Source: Galaxea fascicularis
Lineage: Eukaryota; Cnidaria; Anthozoa; Scleractinia; Euphylliidae
Reading direction: 5' to 3'
NCBI GenBank assembly: GCA_948470475.1
Contig: OX419346.1
Span: 602,001 to 666,000, forward strand
Length of the DNA stretch: 64,000 bases
Each line of letters starts with the position of its first letter. Position 1 is the stretch's first letter. A program made the translations under genes and the position numbers. Below, in pieces: positions 10,795 through 23,550 of the stretch. Below the pieces are notes generated by a model. That model saw nothing but the letters and a program-made list of their open reading frames with translations, had not been told where the DNA came from and made no database searches.

Positions 10795-12700
10795 CCATGG
10801 TTTTGGCTCAGATTTGGAAGTTGGCTCAAACTTTGCCTATTTCAAAGAGGAGTCTAGAAATGATGTTTAAATGCTTCTAAAAACTCCCAAAACATGATTT
10901 CTATTCTTATTTGAGCTTTGTGCAAGATTTCAGCAAAGTTGAAATTTTGAGCAAAACCCAAAGGGGTTAACCCATGGTTTTGGCTCAGATTTGGAAGTTG
11001 GCTCAAACTTTGCCTATTTCAAAGAGGAGTCTAGAAATGATGTTTAAATGCTTCTAAAAACTCCCAAAACATGATTTCTCTTCTTATTTGAGCTTTGTGC
11101 AAGATTTCAGCAAAGTTGAAATTTTGACCAAAACCCCAAGGGGTTAACCCATGGTTTTGGCTCAAATTTGGAAATTGGCTCAAACTTTGCCTATTTCAAA
11201 GAGGAGTCTAGAAATGATGTTTAAATGCTTCTAAAAACTCCCAAAACATGATTTCTATTCTTATTTGAGCTTTGTGCAAGATTTCAGCAAAGTTGAAATT
11301 TTGAGCAAAACCCAAAGGGGTTAACCCATGGTTTTGGCTCAGATTTGGAAGTTGGCTCAAACTTTGCCTATTTCAAAGAGGAGTCTAGAAATGATGTTTA
11401 AATGCTTCTAAAAACTCCCAAAACATGATTTCTATTCTTATTTGAGCTTTGTGCAAGATTTCAGCAAAGTTGAAATTTTGAGCAAAACCCAAAGGGGTTA
11501 ACCCATGGTTTTGGCTCAGATTTGGAAGTTGGCTCAAACTTTGCCTATTTCAAAGAGGAGTCTAGAAATGATGTTTAAATGCTTCTAAAAACTCCCAAAA
11601 CATGATTTCTATTCTTATTTGAGCTTTGTGCAAGATTTCAGCAAAGTTGAAATTTTGAGCAAAACCCAAAGGGGTTAACCCATGGTTTTGGCTCAGATTT
11701 GGAAGTTGGCTCAAACTTTGCCTATTTCAAAGAGGAGTCTAGAAATGATGTTTAAATGCTTCTAAAAACTCCCAAAACATGATTTCTCTTCTTATTTGAG
11801 CTTTGTGCAAGATTTCAGCAAAGTTGAAATTTTGACCAAAACCCCAAGGGGTTAACCCACGGTTTTGGCTCAAATTTGGAAATTGGCTCAAACTTTGCCT
11901 ATTTCAAAGAGGAGTCTAGAAATGATGTTTAAATGCTTCTAAAAACTCCCAAAACATGATTTCTATTCTTATTTGAGCTTTGTGCAAGATTTCAGCAAAG
12001 TTGAAATTTTGAGCAAAACCCAAAGGGGTTAACCCATGGTTTTGGCTCAGATTTGGAAGTTGGCTCAAACTTTGCCTATTTCAAAGAGGAGTCTAGAAAT
12101 GATGTTTAAATGCTTCTAAAAACTCCCAAAACATGATTTCTATTCTTATTTGAGCTTTGTGCAAGATTTCAGCAAAGTTGAAATTTTGAGCAAAACCCCA
12201 AGGGGTTAACCCATGGTTTTGGCTCAAATTTGGAAGTTGGCTCAAACTTTGCCTATTTCAAAGAGGAGTCTAGAAATGATGTTTAAATGCTTCTAAAAAC
12301 TCCCAAAACATGATTTCTATTCTTATTTGAGCTTTGTGCAAGATTTCAGCAAAGTTGAAATTTTGACCAAAACCCCAAGGGGTTAACCCATGGTTTTGGC
12401 TCAAATTTGGAAGGTTGCTCAAACTTTGCCTATTTCAAAGAGGAGTCTAGAAATGATGTTTAAATGCTTCTAAAAACTCCCAAAACATGATTTCTATTCT
12501 TATTTGAGCTTTGTGCAAGACTTCAGCAAAGTTGAAATTTTGAGCAAAACCCAAAGGGGTTAACCCATGGTTTTGGCTCAAATTTGGAAGTTGGCTCAAA
12601 CTTTGCCTATTTCAAAGAGGAGTCTAGAAATGATGTTTAAATGCTTCTAAAAACTCCCAAAACATGATTTCTATTCTTATTTGAGCTTTGTGCAAGATTT
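10795..12700 (+). repeat. Downstream copy of 6.4-7.6 kb carrying an extra 4-monomer repeat
   Basis: Contains the variant series of 6.4-7.6 kb. The run A106C, then G23A, then A14G is present twice, 708 bp (4 monomers) apart: 11080/11788 for A106C, about 11174/11882 for G23A, 11345/12053 for A14G. A T1C change (CCACGG) is private to the second of these, at 11860. Adjacent stretches at 9.7-10.8 kb and 12.7-14.0 kb are ordinary monomers with mixed phase-154 and phase-163 states. Confidence 0.83.
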
Positions 12701-14011
12701 CAGCAAAGTTGAAATTTTGAGCAAAACCCCAAGGGGTTAACCCATGGTTTTGGCTCAAATTTGGAAGTTGGCTCAAACTTTGCCTATTTCAAAGAGGAGT
12801 CTAGAAATGATGTTTAAATGCTTCTAAAAACTCCCAAAACATGATTTCTATTCTTATTTGAGCTTTGTGCAAGATTTCAGCAAAGTTGAAATTTTGACCA
12901 AAACCCCAAGGGGTTAACCCATGGTTTTGGCTCAAATTTGGAAGTTGGCTCAAACTTTGCCTATTTCAAAGAGGAGTCTAGAAATGATGTTTAAATGCTT
13001 CTAAAAACTCCCAAAACATGATTTCTATTCTTATTTGAGCTTTGTGCAAGATTTCAGCAAAGTTGAAATTTTGAGCAAAACCCAAAGGGGTTAACCCATG
13101 GTTTTGGCTCAGATTTGGAAGTTGGCTCAAACTTTGCCTATTTCAAGGAGGAGTCTAGAAATGATGTTTAAATGCTTCTAAAAACTCCCAAAACATGATT
13201 TCTATTCTTATTTGAGCTTTGTGCAAGATTTCAGCAAAGTTGAAATTTTGAGCAAAACCCCAAGGGGTTAACCCATGGTTTTGGCTCAAATTTGGAAGTT
13301 GGCTCAAACTTTGCCTATTTCAAAGAGGAGTCTAGAAATGATGTTTAAATGCTTCTAAAAACTCCCAAATCATGATTTCTATTCTTATTTGAGCTTTGTG
13401 CAAGATTTCAGCAAAGTTGAAATTTTGAGCAAAACCCCAAGGGGTTAACCCATGGTTTTGTCTCAAATTTGGAAGTTGGCTCAAACTTTGCCTATTTCAA
13501 AGAGGAGTCTAGAAATGATGTTTAAATGCTTCTAAAAACTCCCAAAACATGATTTCTATTCTTATTTGAGCTTTGTGCAAGATTTCAGCAAAGTTGAAAT
13601 TTTGAGCAAAACCCAAAGGGGTTAACCCATGGTTTTGGCTCAAATTTGGAAGTTGGCTCAAACTTTGCCTATTTCAAAGAGGAGTCTAGAAATGATGTTT
13701 AAATGCTTCTAAAAACTCCCAAAACATGATTTCTATTCTTATTTGAGCTTTGTGCAAGATTTCAGCAAAGTTGAAATTTTGAGCAAAACCCCAAGGGGTT
13801 AACCCATGGTTTTGGCTCAAATTTGGAAGTTGGCTCAAACTTTGCCTATTTCAAAGAGGAGTCTAGAAATGATGTTTAAATGCTTCTAAAAACTCCCAAA
13901 ACATGATTTCTATTCTTATTTGAGCTTTGTGCAAGATTTCAGCAAAGTTGAAATTTTGAGCAAAACCCAAAGGGGTTAACCCATGGTTTTGGCTCAGATT
14001 TGGAAGTTGGC

Positions 14012-14343
14012 TCAAACTTTGCCTATTGCAAAGAGGAGTCTAGAAATGATGTTTAAATGCTTCTGAAAACTCCCAAAACATGATTTCTATTCTTATTTGA
14101 GCTTTGTGCAAGATTTCAGCAAAGTTGAAATTTTGAGCAAAACCCAAAGGGGTTAACCCATGGTTTTGGCTCAGATTTGGAAGTTGACTCAAACTTTGCC
14201 TATTGCAAAGAGGAGTCTAGAAATGATGTTTAAATGCTTCTGAAAACTCCCAAAACATGATTTCTATTCTTATTTGAGCTTTGTGCAAGATTTCAGCAAA
14301 GTTGAAATTTTGACCAAAACCCAAAGGGGTTAACCCATGGTTT
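14012..14343 (+). repeat. Adjacent duplicated monomers sharing rare variants
   Basis: Two successive monomers share T45G (CTATTGCAAAG, at 14028 and 14205) and A82G (TTCTGAAAAC, near 14065 and 14242), which I did not see elsewhere. This is a single-monomer tandem duplication, the smallest amplification step visible. The second copy also carries a private GTTGACTC change near 14186. Confidence 0.85.
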
Positions 14344-16260
14344 TGGCTCAGATTTGGAAGTTGGCTCAAACTTTGCCTATTTCAAAGAGGAGTCTAGAAA
14401 TGATGTTTAAATGCTTCTAAAAACTCCCAAAACATGATTTCTCTTCTTATTTGAGCTTTGTGCAAGATTTCAGCAAAGTTGAAATTTTGAGCAAAACCCC
14501 AAGGGGTTAACCCATGGTTTTGGCTCAAATTTGGAAGTTGGCTCAAACTTTGCCTATTTCAAAGAGGAGTCTAGAAATGATGTTTAAATGCTTCTAAAAA
14601 CTCCCAAAACATGATTTCTATTCTTATTTGAGCTTTGTGCAAGATTTCAGCAAAGTTGAAATTTTGAGCAAAACCCCAAGGGGTTAACCCATGGTTTTGG
14701 CTCAAATTTGGAAGTTGGCTCAAACTTTGCCTATTTCAAAGAGGAGTCTAGAAATGATGTTTAAATGCTTCTAAAAACTCCCAAAACATGATTTCTATTC
14801 TTATTTAAGCTTTGTGCAAGATTTCAGCAAAGTTGAAATTTTGACCAAAACCCAAAGGGGTTAACCCATGGTTTTGGCTCAAATTTGGAAGTTGGCTCAA
14901 ACTTTGCCTATTTCAAAGAGGAGTCTAGAAATGATGTTTAAATGCTTCTAAAAACTCCCAAAACATGATTTCTATTCTTATTTGAGCTTTGTGCAAGATT
15001 TCAGCAAAGTTGAAATTTTGAGCAAAACCCAAAGGGGTTAACCCATGGTTTTGGCTCAGATTTGGAAGTTGGCTCAAACTTTGCCTATTTCAAAGAGGAG
15101 TCTAGAAATGATGTTTAAATGCTTCTAAAAACTCCCAAAACATGATTTCTCTTCTTATTTGAGCTTTGTGCAAGATTTCAGCAAAGTTGAAATTTTGAGC
15201 AAAACCCCAAGGGGTTAACCCATGGTTTTGGCTCAAATTTGGAAGTTGGCTCAAACTTTGCCTATTTCAAAGAGGAGTCTAGAAATGATGTTTAAATGCT
15301 TCTAAAAACTCCCAAAACATGATTTCTATTCTTATTTGAGCTTTGTGCAAGATTTCAGCAAAGTTGAAATTTTGAGCAAAACCCCAAGGGGTTAACCCAT
15401 GGTTTTGGCTCAAATTTGGAAGTTGGCTCAAACTTTGCCTATTTCAAAGAGGAGTCTAGAAATGATGTTTAAATGCTTCTAAAAACTCCCAAAACATGAT
15501 TTCTATTCTTATTTAAGCTTTGTGCAAGATTTTAGCAAAGTTGAAATTTTGAGCAAAACCCCAAGGGGTTAACCCATGGTTTTGGCTCAGATTTGGAAGT
15601 TGGCTCAAACTTTGCCTATTTCAAAGAGGAGTCTAGAAATGATGTTTAAATGCTTCTAAAAACTCCCAAAACATGATTTCTATTCTTATTTGAGCTTTGT
15701 GCAAGATTTCAGCAAAGTTGAAATTTTGAGCAAAACCCAAAGGGGTTAACCCATGGTTTTGGCTCAAATTTGGAAGTTGGCTCAAACTTTGCCTATTTCA
15801 AAGAGGAGTCTAGAAATGATGTTTAAATGCTTCTAAAAACTCCCAAAAGATGATTTCTCTTCTTATTTGAGCTTTGTGCAAGATTTCAGCAAAGTTGAAA
15901 TTTTGAGCAAAACCCCAAGGGGTTAACCCATGGTTTTGGCTCAAATTTGGAAGTTGGCTCAAACTTTGCCTATTTCAAAGAGGAGTCTAGAAATGATGTT
16001 TAAATGCTTCTAAAAACTCCCAAAACATGATTTCTATTCTTATTTGAGCTTTGTGCAAGATTTCAGCAAAGTTGAAATTTTGAGCAAAACCCCAAGGGGT
16101 TAACCCATGGTTTTGGCTCAAATTTGGAAGTTGGCTCAAACTTTGCCTATTTCAAAGAGGAGTCTAGAAATGATGTTTAAATGCTTCTAAAAACTCCCAA
16201 AACATGATTTCTATTCTTATTTAAGCTTTGTGCAAGATTTTAGCAAAGTTGAAATTTTGA
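14340..16260 (+). repeat. 4-monomer (708-bp) higher-order repeat, about three copies
   Basis: A106C (TTTCTCTTC) recurs at 14443, 15151 and 15859, each 708 bp (4 x 177) apart. G116A (ATTTAAGC) follows two monomers later, near 14807, 15515 and 16223. C134T (ATTTTAGC) is present in the second and third copies (15533, 16241) but not the first. This gives an order of events: the unit was duplicated, acquired C134T, and was duplicated again. Confidence 0.88.
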
Positions 16261-19200
16261 CCAAAACCCAAAGGGGTTAACCCATGGTTTTGGCTCAGAT
16301 TTGGAAGTTGGCTCAAACTTTGCCTATTTCAAAGAGGAGTCTAGAAATGATGTTTAAATGCTTCTAAAAACTCCCAAAACATGATTTCTATTCTTATTTG
16401 AGCTTTGTGCAAGATTTCAGCAAAGTTGAAATTTTGAGCAAAACCCCAAGGGGTTAACCCATGGTTTTGGCTCAAATTTGGAAGTTGGCTCAAACTTTGC
16501 CTATTTCAAAGAGGAGTCTAGAAATGATGTTTAAATGCTTCTAAAAACTCCCAAAACATGATTTCTATTCTTATTTGAGCTTTGTGCAAGATTTCAGCAA
16601 AGTTGAAATTTTGTCCAAAACCCAAAGGGGTTAACCCATGGTTTTGGCTCAAATTTGGAAGTTGGCTCAAACTTTGCCTATTTCAAAGAGGAGTCTAGAA
16701 ATGATGTTTAAATGCTTCTAAAAACTCCCAAAACATGATTTCTATTCTTATTTGAGCTTTGTGCAAGATTTCAGCAAAGTTGAAATTTTGTCCAAAACCC
16801 AAAGGGGTTAACCCATGGTTTTGGCTCAAATTTGGAAGTTGGCTCAAACTTTGCCTATTTCAAAGAGGAGTCTAGAAATGATGTTTAAATGCTTCTAAAA
16901 ACTCCCAAAACATGATTTCTATTCTTATTTGAGCTTTGTGCAAGATTTCAGCAAAGTTGAAATTTTGAGCAAAACCCAAAGGGGTTAACCCATGGTTTTG
17001 GCTCAGATTTGGAAGTTGGCTCAAACTTTGCCTATTTCAAAGAGGAGTCTAGAAATGATGTTTAAATGCTTCTAAAAACTCCCAAAACATGATTTCTATT
17101 CTTATTTGAGCTTTGTGCAAGATTTCAGCAAAGTTGAAATTTTGAGCAAAACCCCAAGGGGTTAACCCATGGTTTTGGCTCAAATTTGGAAGTTGGCTCA
17201 AACTTTGCCTATTTCAAAGAGGAGTCTAGAAATGATGTTTAAATGCTTCTAAAAACTCCCAAAACATGATTTCTATTCTTATTTGAGCTTTGTGCAAGAT
17301 TTCAGCAAAGTTGAAATTTTGAGCAAAACCCCAAGGGGTTAACCCATGGTTTTGTCTCAAATTTAGAAGTTGGCTCAAACTTTGCCTATTTCAAAGAGGA
17401 GTCTAGAAATGATGTTTAAATGCTTCTAAAAACTCCCAAAACATGATTTCTATTCTTATTTGAGCTTTGTGCAAGATTTCAGCAAAGTTGAAATTTTGAG
17501 CAAAACCCAAAGGGGTTAACCCATGGTTTTGGCTCAAATTTGGAAGTTGGCTCAAACTTTGCCTATTTCAAAGAGGAGTCTAGAAATGATGTTTAAATGC
17601 TTCTAAAAACTCCCAAAACATGATTTCTATTCTTATTTGAGCTTTGTGCAAGATTTCAGCAAAGTTGAAATTTTGAGCAAAACCCCAAGGGGTTAACCCA
17701 TGGTTTTGGCTCAAATTTGGAAGTTGGCTCAAACTTTGCCTATTTCAAAGAGGAGTCTAGAAATGATGTTTAAATGCTTCTAAAAACTCCCAAAACATGA
17801 TTTCTATTCTTATTTAAGCTTTGTGCAAGATTTTAGCAAAGTTGAAATTTTGACCAAAACCCAAAGGGGTTAACCCATGGTTTTGGCTCAGATTTGGAAG
17901 TTGGCTCAAACTTTGCCTATTTCAAAGAGGAGTCTAGAAATGATGTTTAAATGCTTCTAAAAACTCCCAAAACATGATTTCTATTCTTATTTGAGCTTTG
18001 TGCAAGATTTCAGCAAAGTTGAAATTTTGAGCAAAACCCCAAGGGGTTAACCCATGGTTTTGGCTCAAATTTGGAAGTTGGCTCAAACTTTGCCTATTTC
18101 AAAGAGGAGTCTAGAAATGATGTTTAAATGCTTCTAAAAACTCCCAAAACATGATTTCTATTCTTATTTGAGCTTTGTGCAAGATTTCAGCAAAGTTGAA
18201 ATTTTGTCCAAAACCCAAAGGGGTTAACCCATGGTTTTGGCTCAAATTTGGAAGTTGGCTCAAACTTTGCCTATTTCAAAGAGGAGTCTAGAAATGATGT
18301 TTAAATGCTTCTAAAAACTCCCAAAACATGATTTCTATTCTTATTTGAGCTTTGTGCAAGATTTCAGCAAAGTTGAAATTTTGTCCAAAACCCAAAGGGG
18401 TTAACCCATGGTTTTGGCTCAAATTTGGAAGTTGGCTCAAACTTTGCCTATTTCAAAGAGGAGTCTAGAAATGATGTTTAAATGCTTCTAAAAACTCCCA
18501 AAACATGATTTCTATTCTTATTTGAGCTTTGTGCAAGATTTCAGCAAAGTTGAAATTTTGAGCAAAACCCAAAGGGGTTAACCCATGGTTTTGGCTCAGA
18601 TTTGGAAGTTGGCTCAAACTTTGCCTATTTCAAAGAGGAGTCTAGAAATGATGTTTAAATGCTTCTAAAAACTCCCAAAACATGATTTCTATTCTTATTT
18701 GAGCTTTGTGCAAGATTTCAGCAAAGTTGAAATTTTGAGCAAAACCCCAAGGGGTTAACCCATGGTTTTGGCTCAAATTTGGAAGTTGGCTCAAACTTTG
18801 CCTATTTCAAAGAGGAGTCTAGAAATGATGTTTAAATGCTTCTAAAAACTCCCAAAACATGATTTCTATTCTTATTTGAGCTTTGTGCAAGATTTCAGCA
18901 AAGTTGAAATTTTGAGCAAAACCCCAAGGGGTTAACCCATGGTTTTGTCTCAAATTTAGAAGTTGGCTCAAACTTTGCCTATTTCAAAGAGGAGTCTAGA
19001 AATGATGTTTAAATGCTTCTAAAAACTCCCAAAACATGATTTCTATTCTTATTTGAGCTTTGTGCAAGATTTCAGCAAAGTTGAAATTTTGAGCAAAACC
19101 CAAAGGGGTTAACCCATGGTTTTGGCTCAAATTTGGAAGTTGGCTCAAACTTTGCCTATTTCAAAGAGGAGTCTAGAAATGATGTTTAAATGCTTCTAAA

Positions 19201-19269
19201 AACTCCCAAAACATGATTTCTATTCTTATTTGAGCTTTGTGCAAGATTTCAGCAAAGTTGAAATTTTGA
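15917..19269 (+). repeat. Tandem duplication of a 9-monomer block (1593 bp)
   Basis: 15917-17676 and 17510-19269 match at every diagnostic site at an offset of 1593 bp (9 x 177). Shared markers are C134T at 16241/17834, A153T (TTGTCC) near 16613 and 16790 and again near 18206 and 18383, G9T plus G19A at 17355/17365 and 18948/18958, and all phase-14, -154 and -163 states. Identity ends at 15916 (phase 163) and 17677 (phase 154). I noticed no difference between the copies, so this is among the youngest duplications in the window. Confidence 0.93.
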
Positions 19270-19639
19270 CCAAAACCCCAAGGGGTTAACCCATGGTTTT
19301 GGCTCAAATTTGGAAGTTGGCTCAAACTTTGCCTATTTCAAAGAGGAGTCTAGAAATGATGTTTAAATGCTTCTAAAAACTCCCAAAACATGATTTCTAT
19401 TCTTATTTGAGCTTTGTGCAAGATTTCAGCAAAGTTGAAATTTTGACCAAAACCCAAAGGGGTTAACCCATGGTTTTGGCTCAGATTTGGAAGTTGGCTC
19501 AAACTTTGCCTATTTCAAAGAGGAGTCTAGAAATGATGTTTAAATGCTTCTAAAAACTCCCAAAACATGATTTCTATTCTTATTTGAGCTTTGTGCAAGA
19601 TTTCAGCAAAGTTGAAATTTTGAGCAAAACCCCAAGGGG

Positions 19640-22600
19640 TTAACCCATGGTTTTGGCTCAAATTTGGAAGTTGGCTCAAACTTTGCCTATTTCAAAGAGG
19701 AGTCTAGAAATGATGTTTAAATGCTTCTAAAAACTCCCAAAACATGATTTCTATTCTTATTTGAGCTTTGTGCAAGATTTCAGCAAAGTTGAAATTTTGA
19801 CCAAAACCCAAAGGGGTTAACCCACGGTTTTGGCTCAGATTTGGAAGTTGGCTCAAACTTTGCCTGTTTCAAAGAGGAGTCTAGAAATGATGTTTAAATG
19901 CTTCTAAAAACTCCCAAAACATGATTTCTATTCTTATTTGAGCTTTGTGCAAGATTTCAGCAAAGTTGAAATTTTGAGCAAAACCCAAAGGGGTTAACCC
20001 ATGGTTTTGGCTCAAATTTGGAAGTTGGCTCAAACTTTGCCTATTTCAAAGAGGAGTCTAGAAATGATGTTTAAATGCTTCTAAAAACTCCCAAAACATG
20101 ATTTCTATTCTTATTTGAGCTTTGTGCAAGATTTCAGCAAAGTTGAAATTTTGACCAAAACCCAAAGGGGTTAACCCATGGTTTTGGCTCAAATTTGGAA
20201 GTTGGTTCAAACTTTGCCTATTTCAAAGAGGAGTCAAGAAATGATGTTTAAATGCTTCTAAAAACTCCCAAAACATGATTTCTATTCTTATTTGAGCTTT
20301 GTGCAAGATTTCAGCAAAGTTGAAATTTTGAGCAAAACCCAAAGGGGTTAACCCATGGTTTTGGCTCAAATTTGGAAGTTGGCTCAAACTTTGCCTATTT
20401 CAAAGAGGAGTCTAGAAATGATGTTTAAATGCTTCTAAAAACTCCCAAAACATGATTTCTATTCTTATTTGAGCTTTGTGCAAGATTTCAGCAAAGTTGA
20501 AATTTTGACCAAAACCCCAAGGGGTTAACCCATGGTTTTGGCTCAAATTTGGAAGTTGGCTCAAACTTTGCCTATTTCAAAGAGGAGTCTAGAAATGATG
20601 TTTAAATGCTTCTAAAAACTCCCAAAACATGATTTCTATTCTTATTTGAGCTTTGTGCAAGATTTCAGCAAAGTTGAAATTTTGAGCAAAACCCAAAGGG
20701 GTTAACCCATGGTTTTGGCTCAAATTTGGAAGTTGGCTCAAACTTTGGCTATTTCAAAGAGGAGTCTAGAAATGATGTTTAAATGCTTCTAAAAACTCCC
20801 AAAACATGATTTCTATTCTTATTTGAGCTTTGTGCAAGATTTCAGCAAAGTTGAAATCTTGAGCAAAACCCAAAGGGGTTAACCCATGGTTTTGGCTCAA
20901 ATTTGGAAGTTGGCTCAAACTTTGCCTATTTCAAAGAGGAGTCTAGAAATGATGTTTAAATGCTTCTAAAAACTCCCAAAACATGATTTCTATTCTTATT
21001 TGAGCTTTGTGCAAGATTTCAGCAAAGTTGAAATTTTGACCAAAACCCAAAGGGGTTAACCCATGGTTTTGGCTCAAATTTGGAAGTTGGCTCAAACTTT
21101 GCCTATTTCAAAGAGGAGTCTAGAAATGATGTTTAAATGCTTCTAAAAACTCCCAAAACATGATTTCTATTCTTATTTGAGCTTTGTGCAAGATTTCAGC
21201 AAAGTTGAAATTTTGACCAAAACCCAAAGGGGTTAACCCATGGTTTTGGCTCAAATTTGGAAGTTGGCTCAAACTTTGCCTATTTCAAAGAGGAGTCTAG
21301 AAATGATGTTTAAATGCTTCTAAAAACTCCCAAAACATGATTTCTATTCTTATTTGAGCTTTGTGCAAGATTTCAGCAAAGTTGAAATTTTGACCAAAAC
21401 CCAAAGGGGTTAACCCATGGTTTTGGCTCAGATTTGGAAGTTGGCTCAAACTTTGCCTATTTCAAAGAGGAGTCTAGAAATGATGTTTAAATGCTTCTAA
21501 AAACTCCCAAAACATGATTTCTATTCTTATTTGAGCTTTGTGCAAGATTTCAGCAAAGTTGAAATTTTGACCAAAACCCAAAGGGGTTAACCCATGGTTT
21601 TGGCTCAAATTTGGAAGTTGGCTCAAACTTTGCCTATTTCAAAGAGGAGTCTAGAAATGATGTTTAAATGCTTCTAAAAACTCCCAAAACATGATTTCTA
21701 TTCTTATTTGAGCTTTGTGCAAGATTTCAGCAAAGTTGAAATTTTGAGCAAAACCCAAAGGGGTTAACCCACGGTTTTGGCTCAGATTTGGAAGTTGGCT
21801 CAAACTTTGCCTGTTTCAAAGAGGAGTCTAGAAATGATGTTTAAATGCTTCTAAAAACTCCCAAAACATGATTTCTATTCTTATTTGAGCTTTGTGCAAG
21901 ATTTCAGCAAAGTTGAAATTTTGACCAAAACCCAAAGGGGTTAACCCATGGTTTTGGCTCAAATTTGGAAGTTGGCTCAAACTTTGCCTATTTCAAAGAG
22001 GAGTCTAGAAATGATGTTTAAATGCTTCTAAAAACTCCCAAAACATGATTTCTATTCTTATTTGAGCTTTGTGCAAGATTTCAGCAAAGTTGAAATTTTG
22101 AGCAAAACCCAAAGGGGTTAACCCACGGTTTTGGCTCAGATTTGGAAGTTGGCTCAAACTTTGCCTATTTCAAAGAGGAGTCTAGAAATGATGTTTAAAT
22201 GCTTCTAAAAACTCCCAAAACATGATTTCTATTCTTATTTGAGCTTTGTGCAAGATTTCAGCAAAGTTGAAATTTTGAGCAAAACCCAAAGGGGTTAACC
22301 CATGGTTTTGGCTCAAATTTGGAAGTTGGCTCAAACTTTGCCTATTTCAAAGAGGAGTCTAGAAATGATGTTTAAATGCTTCTAAAAACTCCCAAAACAT
22401 GATTTCTATTCTTATTTGAGCTTTGTGCAAGATTTCAGCAAAGTTGAAATTTTGACCAAAACCCAAAGGGGTTAACCCATGGTTTTGGCTCAAATTTGGA
22501 AGTTGGTTCAAACTTTGCCTATTTCAAAGAGGAGTCTAGAAATGATGTTTAAATGCTTCTAAAAACTCCCAAAACATGATTTCTATTCTTATTTGAGCTT

Positions 22601-23550
22601 TGTGCAAGATTTCAGCAAAGTTGAAATTTTGAGCAAAACCCAAAGGGGTTAACCCATGGTTTTGGCTCAAATTTGGAAGTTGGCTCAAACTTTGCCTATT
22701 TCAAAGAGGAGTCTAGAAATGATGTTTAAATGCTTCTAAAAACTCCCAAAACATGATTTCTATTCTTATTTGAGCTTTGTGCAAGATTTCAGCAAAGTTG
22801 AAATTTTGAGCAAAACCCCAAGGGGTTAACCCATGGTTTTGGCTCAAATTTGGAAGTTGGCTCAAACTTTGCCTATTTCAAAGAGGAGTCTAGAAATGAT
22901 GTTTAAATGCTTCTAAAAACTCCCAAAACATGATTTCTATTCTTATTTGAGCTTTGTGCAAGATTTCAGCAAAGTTGAAATTTTGAGCAAAACCCAAAGG
23001 GGTTAACCCATGGTTTTGGCTCAAATTTGGAAGTTGGCTCAAACTTTGCCTATTTCAAAGAGGAGTCTAGAAATGATGTTTAAATGCTTCTAAAAACTCC
23101 CAAAACATGATTTCTATTCTTATTTGAGCTTTGTGCAAGATTTCAGCAAAGTTGAAATTTTGAGCAAAACCCAAAGGGGTTAACCCATGGTTTTGGCTCA
23201 AATTTGGAAGTTGGCTCAAACTTTGCCTATTTCAAAGAGGAGTCTAGAAATGATGTTTAAATGCTTCTAAAAACTCCCAAAACATGATTTCTATTCTTAT
23301 TTGAGCTTTGTGCAAGATTTCAGCAAAGTTGAAATTTTGACCAAAACCCAAAGGGGTTAACCCACGGTTTTGGCTCAGATTTGGAAGTTGGCTCAAACTT
23401 TGCCTATTTCAAAGAGGAGTCTAGAAATGATGTTTAAATGCTTCTAAAAACTCCCAAAACATGATTTCTATTCTTATTTGAGCTTTGTGCAAGATTTCAG
23501 CAAAGTTGAAATTTTGAGCAAAACCCAAAGGGGTTAACCCATGGTTTTGG
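19640..23550 (+). repeat. Region of 11- and 13-monomer offsets
   Basis: T1C + A14G + A42G occur together at 19825/19866 and 21772/21813, 1947 bp (11 monomers) apart. C28T (GTTGGTTC) occurs at 20206 and 22507, 2301 bp (13 monomers) apart. T1C + A14G without A42G recurs at 22126 and 23365. The mixed offsets mean overlapping unequal exchanges and not one clean higher-order repeat. T58A at about 20236 (GAGTCAAG) is private. Confidence 0.75.
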
